A stretch of 64,000 nucleotides of DNA, taken from contig CALFER010000029.1 of assembly GCA_937951895.1 (NCBI GenBank), forward strand, positions 41,397 to 105,396, read 5' to 3'. The notes under the pieces were generated by a model. It was not told the origin of the DNA. It saw nothing but the letters and a program-made list of their open reading frames with translations, and did no database searches. Positions within the stretch are counted from its first letter, which is position 1, and each line of letters begins with the position of its first letter. This DNA is from an uncultured bacterium (lineage in GTDB: Bacteria > CSSED10-310 > CALFER01). Below are positions 1-8,244 of the stretch, one piece after another. Position numbers and translations under genes: made by a program.

Positions 1-2
1 GC

Positions 3-1961
3 TGTTATGAAGCACTCTGTGATTTTTGGTTAAATGTATCGCACGAGATCCGAAAGCCGCTCAGCGGGATTACCGGGATGCTGCAACTGGCCATGAAGAC
101 CGAGTTATCGAAGGAGCAGCGCGAGTATCTCGAGATGCTCCAGATCACCTCCGATAACATGATGACCCTCATCAACGACATCATTGATTTCAGCAAGATT
201 GAAACCGGCCAATTCGATCTCGAACAGATCGATTTCGACCTGTATTCCACATTGGAAGCGGCCATCAACGCGTTTGCGTCGCACGCTTCCGACAAGGGAT
301 TGTCATTGGAGTGCCGAATCAGTCCCGACGTACCCAATGCGTTGAGGGGCGACCCCGGGCGATTCAGGAAAATCATCCTGAATCTGCTCGACAATGCCGT
401 GAAATATACTCCGAGCGGTTATGTTCATGTGTCTTGCGATCAGGAACAGGAAACGGCAGATCGCGTGCAGTTACACATTCGTATCGAGGATAGCGGGATC
501 GGCATCGAGCCGGAAAAACTGGCCTCGCTGTTCGACATTCGACAGCCCTGGCAATCCGCCAATCACGAGAATGCTCCGAGTCGTCTCGGCCTGTCCATCT
601 GCCGGGAACTCGCCGAGCTGATGGACGGAAGGATCTGGGCGGAGAGCGAACCGGGGAAAGGCACCGTTTTCCATGTGACATGCTGTTTCATCCGCAGGAT
701 CATGCCCAAACCGATGCCTCGGGAACGGCTCCATGCGAGCCTCACCAACCTGCGCGTTCTGTATGTGGATTCGAGCGCAACGGATCGCATCATCATGAAC
801 GAGATGCTCTCGGGTCGTGTTCACCGGTATGAGGATGCGGGCGACTGGGAATCAGCGCTTCTCGAGTTATCGAAAGCCAAAACGACCAATCAGCCCTATC
901 ACCTGATCATCGTCGATTCGATGATCCCGCCATCGCATGTCTTCGAGTTTGTTTCCTATCTGAAGAGTGGCGATTATCTGAGGGAAACGCGCGTAATGGT
1001 ACTGACGTCATTCGGCCAGCGCGGTGACGCTGCGAAATGCCGAGAACTGGGGATTTCAGCCTATCTGCTCAAACCCATCAAGCAAAGTGAACTGATCGAA
1101 GCCATTCAAAAGGTGCTGACCGGCGAGAGAGACGCCTTCACCGACGAATCACAACTCATAACTCGACATACCATTCGCGAGGATCGTGAACGCCTCAAGT
1201 TTAACTTTCTTGTTGTCGAGGATAATCCGCTCAACCAGGAAATCACAGTCAGAACCATTGCCAAACATGGACACGGGATCGAAGTGGCCGACCAGTCACG
1301 AAAAGTCATGGAGTATCTGGCGACCGACAGCTTCGATGTCGTACTGATCAACACGCAACTCGCTTCGATGGATGCGTTCGAGATCACGCGTAAGATCAGG
1401 AGAAAAGAACGTCAGACCGGGCACCACGTCCCGATAATCGCACTCATGGACCCCGGCAGTCCGGTCGAACAATCACTCTGTCTGGATTCAGGCATGGACA
1501 ACTATGTCCTGAAACCGCTCAAGCATTCCGAAATCCACACAACGGTGCAACAGACAATCGATCTGGTGCGGCATCGCACCAAACGGAATCCAAAGGTTGT
1601 ATCGCATAGCGAGTCCGAAGCGCCTTTTCAGTTTTCGAAGATTCTCAAGATGTTCTATGGCGACATGGATCTGCTCAGGCAGGTTTTCAAGCTGTTCAAT
1701 GAGCATTATCCCACGCAGATCGAAGCATTGCAGAAAGCGGATGCCGAACGTAATCCGGCGAGGCTGATCAAAGCTGTCGGCAGATTGAAAACCTCCGCTC
1801 AGAATTTCGGAGAATCACTGCTGCTTCAAAAACTCGGGCAGATCGAAAAACTCGGACAGGCATCCGAACTGGTCGGGGTGAAGGATGCGATTGCCGAACT
1901 CGATGCCTTGATTGCCCAGTTTGTCGCATTCATCACGAAGAATCTGAAGAAACCGCATTGA
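3..1961 (+). CDS. Hybrid sensor histidine kinase, 5' end outside window
   Basis: The frame is open to the left edge, so the gene starts upstream and the ATG at 78 is internal. Reading from base 3 restores the H-box SHEIRKPLSG, with the phospho-accepting His at 42-44. Next come the ATPase N-box (LLDNAVKY), G1 box (DSGIGIEP) and G2 region (LGLSICREL). A first receiver follows (phospho-Asp in IIVDSM, Lys in LLKPIK). A second receiver (VVEDNPLNQ, Lys in VLKPLK) has Asn in LINTQ at 1350-1352 where Asp is normal. The C-terminal HPt-like helix bundle reads AVGRLKTSA, so Gly at 1779-1781 replaces the usual phospho-His. The sensor domain is not visible. Kinase activity looks intact; the internal relay looks partly degenerate. 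No response regulator gene is adjacent, and the next gene converges on it. Confidence 0.93.
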   Translation, partial: CYEALCDFWLNVSHEIRKPLSGITGMLQLAMKTELSKEQREYLEMLQITSDNMMTLINDIIDFSKIETGQFDLEQIDFDLYSTLEAAINAFASHASDKGLSLECRISPDVPNALRGDPGRFRKIILNLLDNAVKYTPSGYVHVSCDQEQETADRVQLHIRIEDSGIGIEPEKLASLFDIRQPWQSANHENAPSRLGLSICRELAELMDGRIWAESEPGKGTVFHVTCCFIRRIMPKPMPRERLHASLTNLRVLYVDSSATDRIIMNEMLSGRVHRYEDAGDWESALLELSKAKTTNQPYHLIIVDSMIPPSHVFEFVSYLKSGDYLRETRVMVLTSFGQRGDAAKCRELGISAYLLKPIKQSELIEAIQKVLTGERDAFTDESQLITRHTIREDRERLKFNFLVVEDNPLNQEITVRTIAKHGHGIEVADQSRKVMEYLATDSFDVVLINTQLASMDAFEITRKIRRKERQTGHHVPIIALMDPGSPVEQSLCLDSGMDNYVLKPLKHSEIHTTVQQTIDLVRHRTKRNPKVVSHSESEAPFQFSKILKMFYGDMDLLRQVFKLFNEHYPTQIEALQKADAERNPARLIKAVGRLKTSAQNFGESLLLQKLGQIEKLGQASELVGVKDAIAELDALIAQFVAFITKNLKKPH

Positions 1962-1965
1962 AGGA

Positions 1966-3138
1966 TCAGATCCATCCCGAGCTCAGATTCCGCATTGTAA
2001 ACAGATGAGCCATCGCATGTGACGTTGGTTTTAATCGTAATGCATTCTGAATGACAAAGGTTTTTACGGCGGTGTTTCCCGATGAGCGCCCGAGCCTCAT
2101 ATTGAATTCCGCCCTGCGCATCGCAACTCGGGTTCTCCGTTGTATCCGTTGGTCGAAAACCTTGAACACATTGGATTCAGTCTTCCTGCGAATGTCGTGC
2201 TGAAGGGTGCCGGCGAGATCCCAGGCATCCATGAATCCGAGATTCATCCCCTGTCCACCGATCGGACTGATCACGTGCGCAGCGTCACCGCACAGCAAAA
2301 CGCGATCCCGGACAACCTGCTCAGCCATGTAATGCTGCACGCCGAACGCGCTCACCATGGTGGATCCCGAAGGATTGACATCGATCCTTGTACGGTCTCG
2401 GATAATCCCGCACAACTTGGTTGGCTCCGGATCAGAAACGTATCGATTCGTCCTGGCAACCCATCGTCGTCGACCCGCCGGAAGCGGAAATGATTCCACA
2501 ACACCCTCCGGGTGCAGGAACACCGCAGCATCCGATCCGAACGATGTTTCATCCGGAAAGTCTCCCATCAGATAGGTATCCGGGTATGGTGCGCCGTTGA
2601 AAAGAATACCGGCAGCAGTTCGAACGGTGCTGTTCTTGCCGTCGCACCCGACGAGGTATCGGCAATCGATGCTCTGAACGCATTCCGTCGCATCATCCTC
2701 ATGGAATTCAAGACGAATTCGATCACCCGTCAACTCGATCCGATCGAATGTGGATCCCCGGATAATCTGACCGGCTGCACCCTTGAATCCAGCCTCCAGA
2801 AGCATCTCCGTCATCTGTTGCGGTATCGAGAGAACGAAGTTGAACGGAAGACGGCATGACGCAAATGAAAGTTCCCCCAATCGGACACGATGACCGAACG
2901 CAATGCCTTTTCTCACCGTGACGCCCTGCTGAAGAAATCGGTCGACAAGACCAAGGTCGCGAAGGTATTCGAGGACCGGAGGATGGATGCCGATCGCCCG
3001 CGAATGTGGATTGACGGAACGGCGGCGTTCCAGGATGCAACAGTCGACACCCGTCTTCTGAAGAGACAAGCCGAGAAACAACCCGACTGGTCCTCCCCCG
3101 ATAATCACCACCTCATGAGAACCGATTCGGAGAGCCAC
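1966..3138 (-). CDS. FAD-dependent monooxygenase (aromatic hydroxylase type)
   Basis: 390 residues of the p-hydroxybenzoate hydroxylase/UbiH class, which use FAD and NAD(P)H to hydroxylate aromatic or polyketide substrates. The N-terminal dinucleotide fold has GGGPVGLFLG and a following ERR acidic end. The second FAD motif GDAAHVISPIGGQGMN lies near residue 280, followed by the helix with DAWDLAG. No membrane segment is seen. The start is GTG, one base after the stop of the upstream methyltransferase gene, so the two should be translated together. Third gene of the operon headed by the B12-binding MerR regulator. A methyltransferase plus flavin monooxygenase pair often accompanies type III polyketide synthases; none is seen here. 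Substrate unknown. Confidence 0.85.
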   Translation of the reverse strand: MALRIGSHEVVIIGGGPVGLFLGLSLQKTGVDCCILERRRSVNPHSRAIGIHPPVLEYLRDLGLVDRFLQQGVTVRKGIAFGHRVRLGELSFASCRLPFNFVLSIPQQMTEMLLEAGFKGAAGQIIRGSTFDRIELTGDRIRLEFHEDDATECVQSIDCRYLVGCDGKNSTVRTAAGILFNGAPYPDTYLMGDFPDETSFGSDAAVFLHPEGVVESFPLPAGRRRWVARTNRYVSDPEPTKLCGIIRDRTRIDVNPSGSTMVSAFGVQHYMAEQVVRDRVLLCGDAAHVISPIGGQGMNLGFMDAWDLAGTLQHDIRRKTESNVFKVFDQRIQRRTRVAMRRAEFNMRLGRSSGNTAVKTFVIQNALRLKPTSHAMAHLFTMRNLSSGWI

Positions 3139-3139
3139 G

Positions 3140-3841
3140 TCAGTCTCTCCCGACGTTGGCGGGATGCCGGAAAAACGCCACGAGACGGAACGGAAAGAGT
3201 TGATCGACCTCCCACCCTGACGGCAGGACAGCTCGAAGTTCTTCGGGCAAGAAACTGCGTCGAATGGAGATCAAACCATCATCCACGACAAAGGAATGTC
3301 TGAAAAAAGGGCGAGTGAGCATTCGGAACCCCACATGAGCGATCCGGCTTCGATGGATATCCGACATAACGACGGAGCGCACGGAGAGTCGGCAAGCAGA
3401 TTCAAGAAAACATGCCAGCTCAGAATGAGGAATGTGATGGAGAAGATGATTTGAAATCACGATATCGAACGAGCAGCCTTTCCCGAGCCATTCCGAGATA
3501 TCGCTCCGGATGAATTCAATCATGCCTGGGTAGTCCGCATCACGCGCATAGTCCAGCGATCGCGGGTCGGTATCGATCGCCGTGATCCGGATATCATGAC
3601 CATCCCTTCTTGCCCGACGGGCGATGTATGCCGGCAGGTCTCCGGCTCCGGATCCGACGTCGAGGATCCGAACAGGGGGGGGACTACTCTCCAGAACAGG
3701 ACGGATGTAGCGTTGATAGATGGTTCCAGGCCGGGCAAACAGACGGTTGATCCAGGCAAACTGGCGATAGGTATTCCGCAGCAGGACGGGATCGCAATCC
3801 CGGCGATCCATCCATTCAATCAACTCGGGTTCCCGTTTCAT
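3140..3841 (-). CDS. Class I SAM-dependent methyltransferase
   Basis: 233 residues from the ATG at 3841, which overlaps the stop of the MerR gene as ATGA; an upstream in-frame extension would run inside the MerR gene and is not credible. Motif I is LDVGSGAGDLPAYIA, then TAIDTDPRSL (acidic loop of motif II) and DIVISNHLLHHI (motif IV region). The N-terminus (EPELIEWMD...CDP) resembles the methyltransferases found next to type III polyketide synthases and flavin oxidoreductases, which suggests a small-molecule, perhaps pigment or polyketide, substrate. This inference rests on recalled family resemblance and on the flavin monooxygenase next door. It is cytoplasmic and co-translated with both neighbours. 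Confidence 0.82.
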   Translation of the reverse strand: MKREPELIEWMDRRDCDPVLLRNTYRQFAWINRLFARPGTIYQRYIRPVLESSPPPVRILDVGSGAGDLPAYIARRARRDGHDIRITAIDTDPRSLDYARDADYPGMIEFIRSDISEWLGKGCSFDIVISNHLLHHIPHSELACFLESACRLSVRSVVMSDIHRSRIAHVGFRMLTRPFFRHSFVVDDGLISIRRSFLPEELRAVLPSGWEVDQLFPFRLVAFFRHPANVGRD

Positions 3842-4785
3842 GACCCGCGCCGTCCGGTGGTATCGAATCCTTGCAGAAACCGAATCAGGTGCGGGATATC
3901 GTCGAGCACATCGACATTGTTTCGTCTCAGAAATGATCGGGCCGACTCGGAGACGATCCCGCCCACGACCAGTGAACCTTCCGGTTTGAGATACTGGCTG
4001 AGACGCACGAGTTCTTCCGAAGTGTGCGCCGAGCATTCCGGATAGGTCAGACTCAAGGCAACCAGGCACGCGCCGAGTTTTCTGGCTGCCGCAGCAATTT
4101 CCTCCGCAGGAAGATCAGAACCCAGAAATATGGTTCGCCATCCTTGAGTCGCGCCGATGATCGCGACCACCATCGCGCCGATTTCGTGATGATAACCCTG
4201 CGGTGTGGTACTGATCATGAGAGGCGCATTGGAGGAGGGGATTCGACGTGTCAGCATCGACCCAAGCCTCTCCCGGATCACAGCAGACGCGAAATGTTCC
4301 TGGGCCACTCGAATGTCACCGGCCTGCCAGGATGCACCCACTCGATTCATGAGGGGCACAATCACATCCTGAATCAGCTGAATCTCGGACATCCCGATCA
4401 TGGCTTCAGTCAGAACGTCTCGCAATCGGTCACCATCATATCGCTCGATGGCTTCCAGACCATCTTTGACACAGGTTATGCTGTCCGAACAGTCCTCCGA
4501 TAGAGATGCACGTGAAGTCACGACCGTTCGTTCGAACTCATGCAGTGATCGCTCCAGTTCGTCATCCGTGAGTTTCGCGATCTGACCAATGCTGAAACCT
4601 CGTTCCACCAGACCTTTCAACAGATTCAGACGATGAACATCGGCTTCAGAGTAGAGACGGCGCTGTGTGTCGGTGCGTTCGGGGGACACAGCTCCATAGC
4701 GTTTTTCCCAGGCTCGGATGAGATGCATCGAGAGACCGGTTTGATTTTGAACGACACGAATGGGTATGAGGTGCTGCGTGTTCAT
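3838..4785 (-). CDS. MerR-family regulator with cobalamin-binding domain (CarH/LitR-like)
   Basis: 315 residues. The N-terminal MerR winged helix (residues 7-75) has IRAWEKRYGAVSPERT and RRLYSEADV. A helical B12-binding cap follows with W, nine residues, then EH (WQAGDIRVAQEH), the signature of adenosylcobalamin light sensors such as CarH. The C-terminal Rossmann-like B12 fold has GYHHEIG, which supplies the lower-ligand His, then FLGSDLP and the VVGG turn. CarH-type proteins bind DNA as tetramers in the dark and are released by light; the same behaviour is inferred here. First gene of an operon with a methyltransferase and a flavin monooxygenase. No Shine-Dalgarno precedes the ATG, and the predicted promoter would start transcription at or next to it. 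Confidence 0.9.
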   Translation of the reverse strand: MNTQHLIPIRVVQNQTGLSMHLIRAWEKRYGAVSPERTDTQRRLYSEADVHRLNLLKGLVERGFSIGQIAKLTDDELERSLHEFERTVVTSRASLSEDCSDSITCVKDGLEAIERYDGDRLRDVLTEAMIGMSEIQLIQDVIVPLMNRVGASWQAGDIRVAQEHFASAVIRERLGSMLTRRIPSSNAPLMISTTPQGYHHEIGAMVVAIIGATQGWRTIFLGSDLPAEEIAAAARKLGACLVALSLTYPECSAHTSEELVRLSQYLKPEGSLVVGGIVSESARSFLRRNNVDVLDDIPHLIRFLQGFDTTGRRGS

Positions 4786-4791
4786 GAGACC

Positions 4792-4820
4792 AGCTTACAC
4801 ATATGTCTAAATATTGTCAA
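4792..4820 (-). promoter_or_regulatory. Predicted promoter of the MerR operon
   Basis: On the minus strand TTGACA (4815-4820) is a perfect -35 box, followed after 17 bases by TAAGCT (4792-4797), a weak -10. The spacer holds TTAGACA (4804-4810), the position where MerR-family operators usually sit. Transcription would begin about 7 bases beyond the -10, at the MerR start codon. Confidence 0.5.
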
Positions 4821-4907
4821 GAGAATATCTCAATGGTCACCCCGAACACATCCGATGACTCCAATTAAATATATGAAATATAGGGTCAGAAAACGACATC
4901 GAGTCGC

Positions 4908-4960
4908 TGTCTAATTATTTTTGCATTTTACTTGACTTTATTTTAGACAATCATTAATCA
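4908..4960 (+). promoter_or_regulatory. Predicted promoter of the DUF4397 gene with operator-like heptamers
   Basis: TTGACT (4932-4937) is followed by an AT-rich spacer containing TTAGACA (4943-4949), then ATTAAT/TAATCA near 4953-4960 as a poor -10. A further copy of the heptamer in the other orientation (TGTCTAA) lies at 4908-4914. The same heptamer lies in the spacer of the opposite promoter, which suggests that both directions are controlled by the MerR protein. The predicted -10 overlaps the ATG at 4960, which argues for the downstream start at 5008. Confidence 0.45.
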
Positions 4961-5007
4961 TGGTTTCAGATGGGACGAACAATCAACCCAAACAAAGGAG
5001 AAAGCCC

Positions 5008-6786
5008 ATGAAAAAGACCATCAGAGACTCACGGAATCGTTTGAACGCATCGATCGCATTCGCAGCGATCCTGTTGACCTGGTTTGCAGCAACCGGATTT
5101 TCGATTGCGCCCGTCAGGCCCGATGCATCGATCGGGAACATGGCGCCGGGTACGGACGCATTCATTCGCGTGATTCATCTCTCGCCTGACGCTCCCGCGG
5201 TTGACATCTGGGTCAATGATGCCTCCGCCGTTATCAGCAATCTGCCCTTCCAGCATGCAAGCACCTTCCTGACGGTCGCTCAGGGAACGTACGATTTCGA
5301 CGTCGTCCCGGCAGGCGGCACGATCGATCAGAGCGTACTGGCGATCGATGATGTCATGCTCGCGGCAGATCAATACTACACGGTTGCCGCCTATGATTCG
5401 CTCGATTCGATCACCCCACTGGCACTGGTTGACGACATGACGCCACCGGCAGTCGATACGATTCATGTCCGTGCGATTCATACGGCAGCGGGTGTTGGCG
5501 ATGTCGATATCTGGTTGATTCCCGAGATGGGATCACCCTCCCCGCTCTGGGTGGATGTGCCATTCGGAGCAGCGGGAGCCTACCTGCCGGTTCCGGCGGC
5601 TGCCTTCACAATCGGATTCGATGTGGACAACGATGCCACGCCGGATCTCATTTTCGACATCCCCGCTCTCCCCTCCCAGACGATTGCGAATGTTTTTGCC
5701 ACCGCCAACTCCATGGGGAAGGTCTTCCTGATCGCCCAGTTCATGGATGGGGCCACCGCACGGATCGACGCACGTGACAGTGAGGCTCATATCCGGGTGT
5801 TGCATCTGTCGCCGGATGCACCTGCCGTCGATGTCTGGGTCAACACCAGCACGAAAGCCGTTTCGGAGCTTGCTTTCCCCGACACCACCGGTTACCTCGA
5901 TGTCGCACCCGGCACCTACACGTTCGATGTGGCTCCCGCAGGGACATCCGCGGCCCAGAGTGTGCTGTCGATCCCCGATGTGGATCTGGCTGCCGGAACC
6001 TTTACCACTGCAGTTGCTTACGATTTTCTCGCCGATATCACGCCTCTCGCCCTTGCGGATAACCTGTCACCTCTCGCCATGAACACGATGCGGATTCGAG
6101 CCATCCACACGGCATCGGGAGTGGGTGAAGTCGACATCTGGAGTGTTCCTGAAACCGGTTCGCCGATGCTGCTCTGGGAAAACGTGGGGTTTGGCGTTGT
6201 CGGCGGGTACCTTGAAATTCCCATCGGCCCGGTCACTGTCGGGTTTGATGTTGACAACGATGCGGTTCCGGACCTTCTCTTCGATGTGCCGACGCTTCCG
6301 TCCGACACTATCGCCAACGTCTTCGCAGTCCGTGATTCAGCCGGAGCCGTTTTCCTCATCGCGCAACTCATGGATGGCCCAACAGTGAGAATCGATGCGC
6401 GTCCGACTTGCACCGAGTTTGGTGTGACCTTATCTGCCCCTCTGATGTTCGTGACACCCGGCGACACTTTCTATGTGAACGCTGAGGTGTGCAATCCGGG
6501 CAGCCCGATGATGGATGCGCCGTTCTTTGCACTTCTTGATGTGGGGACCGGTGAATACTGGTTCTATCCCAGCTGGACGTCGTATCCTCCGGCGATCGAT
6601 TATGCGCAGATCGACATCCCGACCGGAACATCCGAGATCGACGTGATTCCGACTTTCACCTGGCCGGATACCGGCACTCTGATGCTGGACAACATTCACA
6701 TCTTTGGTGCCGTTCTGAATGAAGAACTGACTGAAATCCTCGGAACATACGATGTCATTCAGTTCGGATTCGGTCCCGGCATGTAA
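5008..6786 (+). CDS. Secreted protein with tandem DUF4397 domains
   Basis: 592 residues from the ATG at 5008, chosen because AAAGGAGA precedes it and because it opens directly into a signal peptide (MKKTIRDSRN, then a hydrophobic core ending ATGFS). The body is a long tandem duplication: each half carries IR/RVIHLSPDAPAVDIWVN, a TYDFDVVPAG strand and ITPLALVDD, then a second repeat beginning RAIHTA. This is the DUF4397 beta-sandwich pattern of secreted proteins with no known activity. The last ~125 residues differ, carry WFYPSW and TFTWPDTG, and match the module found in four other proteins of this window. Transcribed alone, with a strong terminator after it. Confidence 0.85.
   Translation: MKKTIRDSRNRLNASIAFAAILLTWFAATGFSIAPVRPDASIGNMAPGTDAFIRVIHLSPDAPAVDIWVNDASAVISNLPFQHASTFLTVAQGTYDFDVVPAGGTIDQSVLAIDDVMLAADQYYTVAAYDSLDSITPLALVDDMTPPAVDTIHVRAIHTAAGVGDVDIWLIPEMGSPSPLWVDVPFGAAGAYLPVPAAAFTIGFDVDNDATPDLIFDIPALPSQTIANVFATANSMGKVFLIAQFMDGATARIDARDSEAHIRVLHLSPDAPAVDVWVNTSTKAVSELAFPDTTGYLDVAPGTYTFDVAPAGTSAAQSVLSIPDVDLAAGTFTTAVAYDFLADITPLALADNLSPLAMNTMRIRAIHTASGVGEVDIWSVPETGSPMLLWENVGFGVVGGYLEIPIGPVTVGFDVDNDAVPDLLFDVPTLPSDTIANVFAVRDSAGAVFLIAQLMDGPTVRIDARPTCTEFGVTLSAPLMFVTPGDTFYVNAEVCNPGSPMMDAPFFALLDVGTGEYWFYPSWTSYPPAIDYAQIDIPTGTSEIDVIPTFTWPDTGTLMLDNIHIFGAVLNEELTEILGTYDVIQFGFGPGM
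6405..6783 (+). other. Shared beta module, copy 1 (C-terminal)
   Basis: C-terminal region of the DUF4397 protein. Landmarks in order: hydrophobic strand after Cys, TPGDTFYV, VCNPG, FALLDVG, YWFYPSW, YPPAIDY, then FTWPDTG and IQFGFG. The same order of landmarks recurs near 62210-62565, with weaker versions at 54547-54891 and 57600-57930 and a half copy at 32726-32870. I know no family name for it. Confidence 0.65.
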
Positions 6787-6803
6787 CGTCCGCTTCTTTC
6801 CTC

Positions 6804-6839
6804 AGGCCCCGAACATCCGTTTCGGGGCCTCTTTTTTTG
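6804..6839 (+). terminator. Rho-independent terminator
   Basis: A perfect 10-bp stem AGGCCCCGAA (6804-6813) and TTCGGGGCCT (6821-6830) with a 7-base loop, followed by CTTTTTTT. It ends the DUF4397 transcript and lies just before the convergent end of nrfA. Confidence 0.93.
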
Positions 6840-6840
6840 C

Positions 6841-8244
6841 CTAGAGCGTCAGTTTTGGCGGTGCTTTATCGATGAACGCTTTAATCAGAGTCTGTGCGGT
6901 TTCTTTCGATCCGAAATCGGGGTATTGCACCGGTTGATCGTATCCTTTGGCAGCCAGAATCCGGGCGCACATCACCCGGCATTCCTGTGCGAGATCATTT
7001 GAAGATCCAAGAATCCGGACGCATTCCTGTCCGGAATGGAAACCCATGCCATTGTTTGCCGCCACAAAATCCCATCGCAATTGAGCCTTTCTGACCAGCT
7101 CCCGTGCTATTTCGAGTTCAGGATCCGATGCGCCGCTTTCAAGACACGCGGCGATATCCAGATGCGCATACGCGATGGCCCGTTCCGTTCGCCCCCGTGC
7201 TTCATGCACTTTATCCTGGATGCTCTCCACGCGTTTCCGGATATCCGCCTCACTCCAGCGATGGCAGACCGCGCATGAATTCGAGATATTGAGCAGAGGA
7301 CTCTGCAGGTGGTGATTGGTGTACTTCACTCCGCCTTCGGTCCGGTAGGGCATGTGACAATCTGCACACGAGACCTGACGGAAGTGATGAATCCCAGTCC
7401 GGAAGATCTCGTAATCCGGATGCTGCATCTTCACCATCTTCGTTCCACTGATCGCATGCGTCCAATCGGAGAATCCTGCTTCATCGTAGTAGGCATCAAT
7501 GTTTTCGATCTCGAAACCCTTGTCCCAGGGGAATGTCAGATAGTTCCCTGATCCCTTGAAATAATACTCGACGTGGCATTGCGCACAGACCAATGTGCGC
7601 ATTTCCTGATGGGAAATCTCGTCGAGGTTGCGTCCCTGTCGCTCGAGAGCTTCTCGGAGGGCCGGACGGGAAATACGCAGTTTCATTGTATTGGGTTCGT
7701 GACAATCCAGACAGCCGATCGGATGGGTGATCTCATCTTTAAACTCACTGAACTTACCGGCGTAAAATGTATCGATACCGATTGAGTTCATGACCCGAGG
7801 CACATCGGGGCTTTTGCAGGTCCAGCAAGTCGCCACGGTTTTCTCATTCACTCGTTTTGTTTTTAAAACATCCTCAACCGCATAGACATGGCCTCGGCCC
7901 TGAAGATAATCACTGGCAAAACCATATCCGGCGAACAGGATCACATTCGCCGGTGTTTCTTCGAGATAATCCCTTGGATACGATCCGCCGTGTGCGGTTC
8001 GCGTCGTTGAATCCTTCATTTCGAGGTAGGATGAGTATTCACGAGGAAAGTTATCCCGCCACTTCGCACTATCCGTTTCCCAATCACCGATCTCTTTTAA
8101 GGGCGGTTGAACGCGGGCTTCCTGACGTCTCTCGAGAATGGAAGCGCCGAGCATACCCAGGATAAAGACACCGATCATGACACCGGCCATCATGACCCAT
8201 CCCAACCAGTGAAATCGGGGCTTCGTTCCGGTTTGGTCAGTCAT
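6841..8244 (-). CDS. nrfA: Ammonia-forming cytochrome c nitrite reductase, catalytic subunit
   Basis: 467 residues. NrfA reduces nitrite to ammonium with six electrons in the periplasm, the last step of dissimilatory nitrate reduction to ammonium. An N-terminal membrane anchor/signal (LGWVMMAGVMIGVFILG) precedes five haem sites: CWTCK, the Lys-ligated catalytic haem unique to this family, then CLDCH, CAQCH, CADCH and CAVCH. Conserved surroundings include VEYYFKG (calcium/active-site Tyr region) and KMQHPDYE (active-site His). Length fits the family. It overlaps the nrfH end by 8 bases and has GGAGGAG before its ATG, so NrfH and NrfA form the usual quinol-oxidising complex. Confidence 0.97.
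   Translation of the reverse strand: MTDQTGTKPRFHWLGWVMMAGVMIGVFILGMLGASILERRQEARVQPPLKEIGDWETDSAKWRDNFPREYSSYLEMKDSTTRTAHGGSYPRDYLEETPANVILFAGYGFASDYLQGRGHVYAVEDVLKTKRVNEKTVATCWTCKSPDVPRVMNSIGIDTFYAGKFSEFKDEITHPIGCLDCHEPNTMKLRISRPALREALERQGRNLDEISHQEMRTLVCAQCHVEYYFKGSGNYLTFPWDKGFEIENIDAYYDEAGFSDWTHAISGTKMVKMQHPDYEIFRTGIHHFRQVSCADCHMPYRTEGGVKYTNHHLQSPLLNISNSCAVCHRWSEADIRKRVESIQDKVHEARGRTERAIAYAHLDIAACLESGASDPELEIARELVRKAQLRWDFVAANNGMGFHSGQECVRILGSSNDLAQECRVMCARILAAKGYDQPVQYPDFGSKETAQTLIKAFIDKAPPKLTL

Noticed and set aside
6804..6830. Bidirectional terminator also serving nrfA
   Set aside because: In the minus direction the hairpin is not followed by a T-run.
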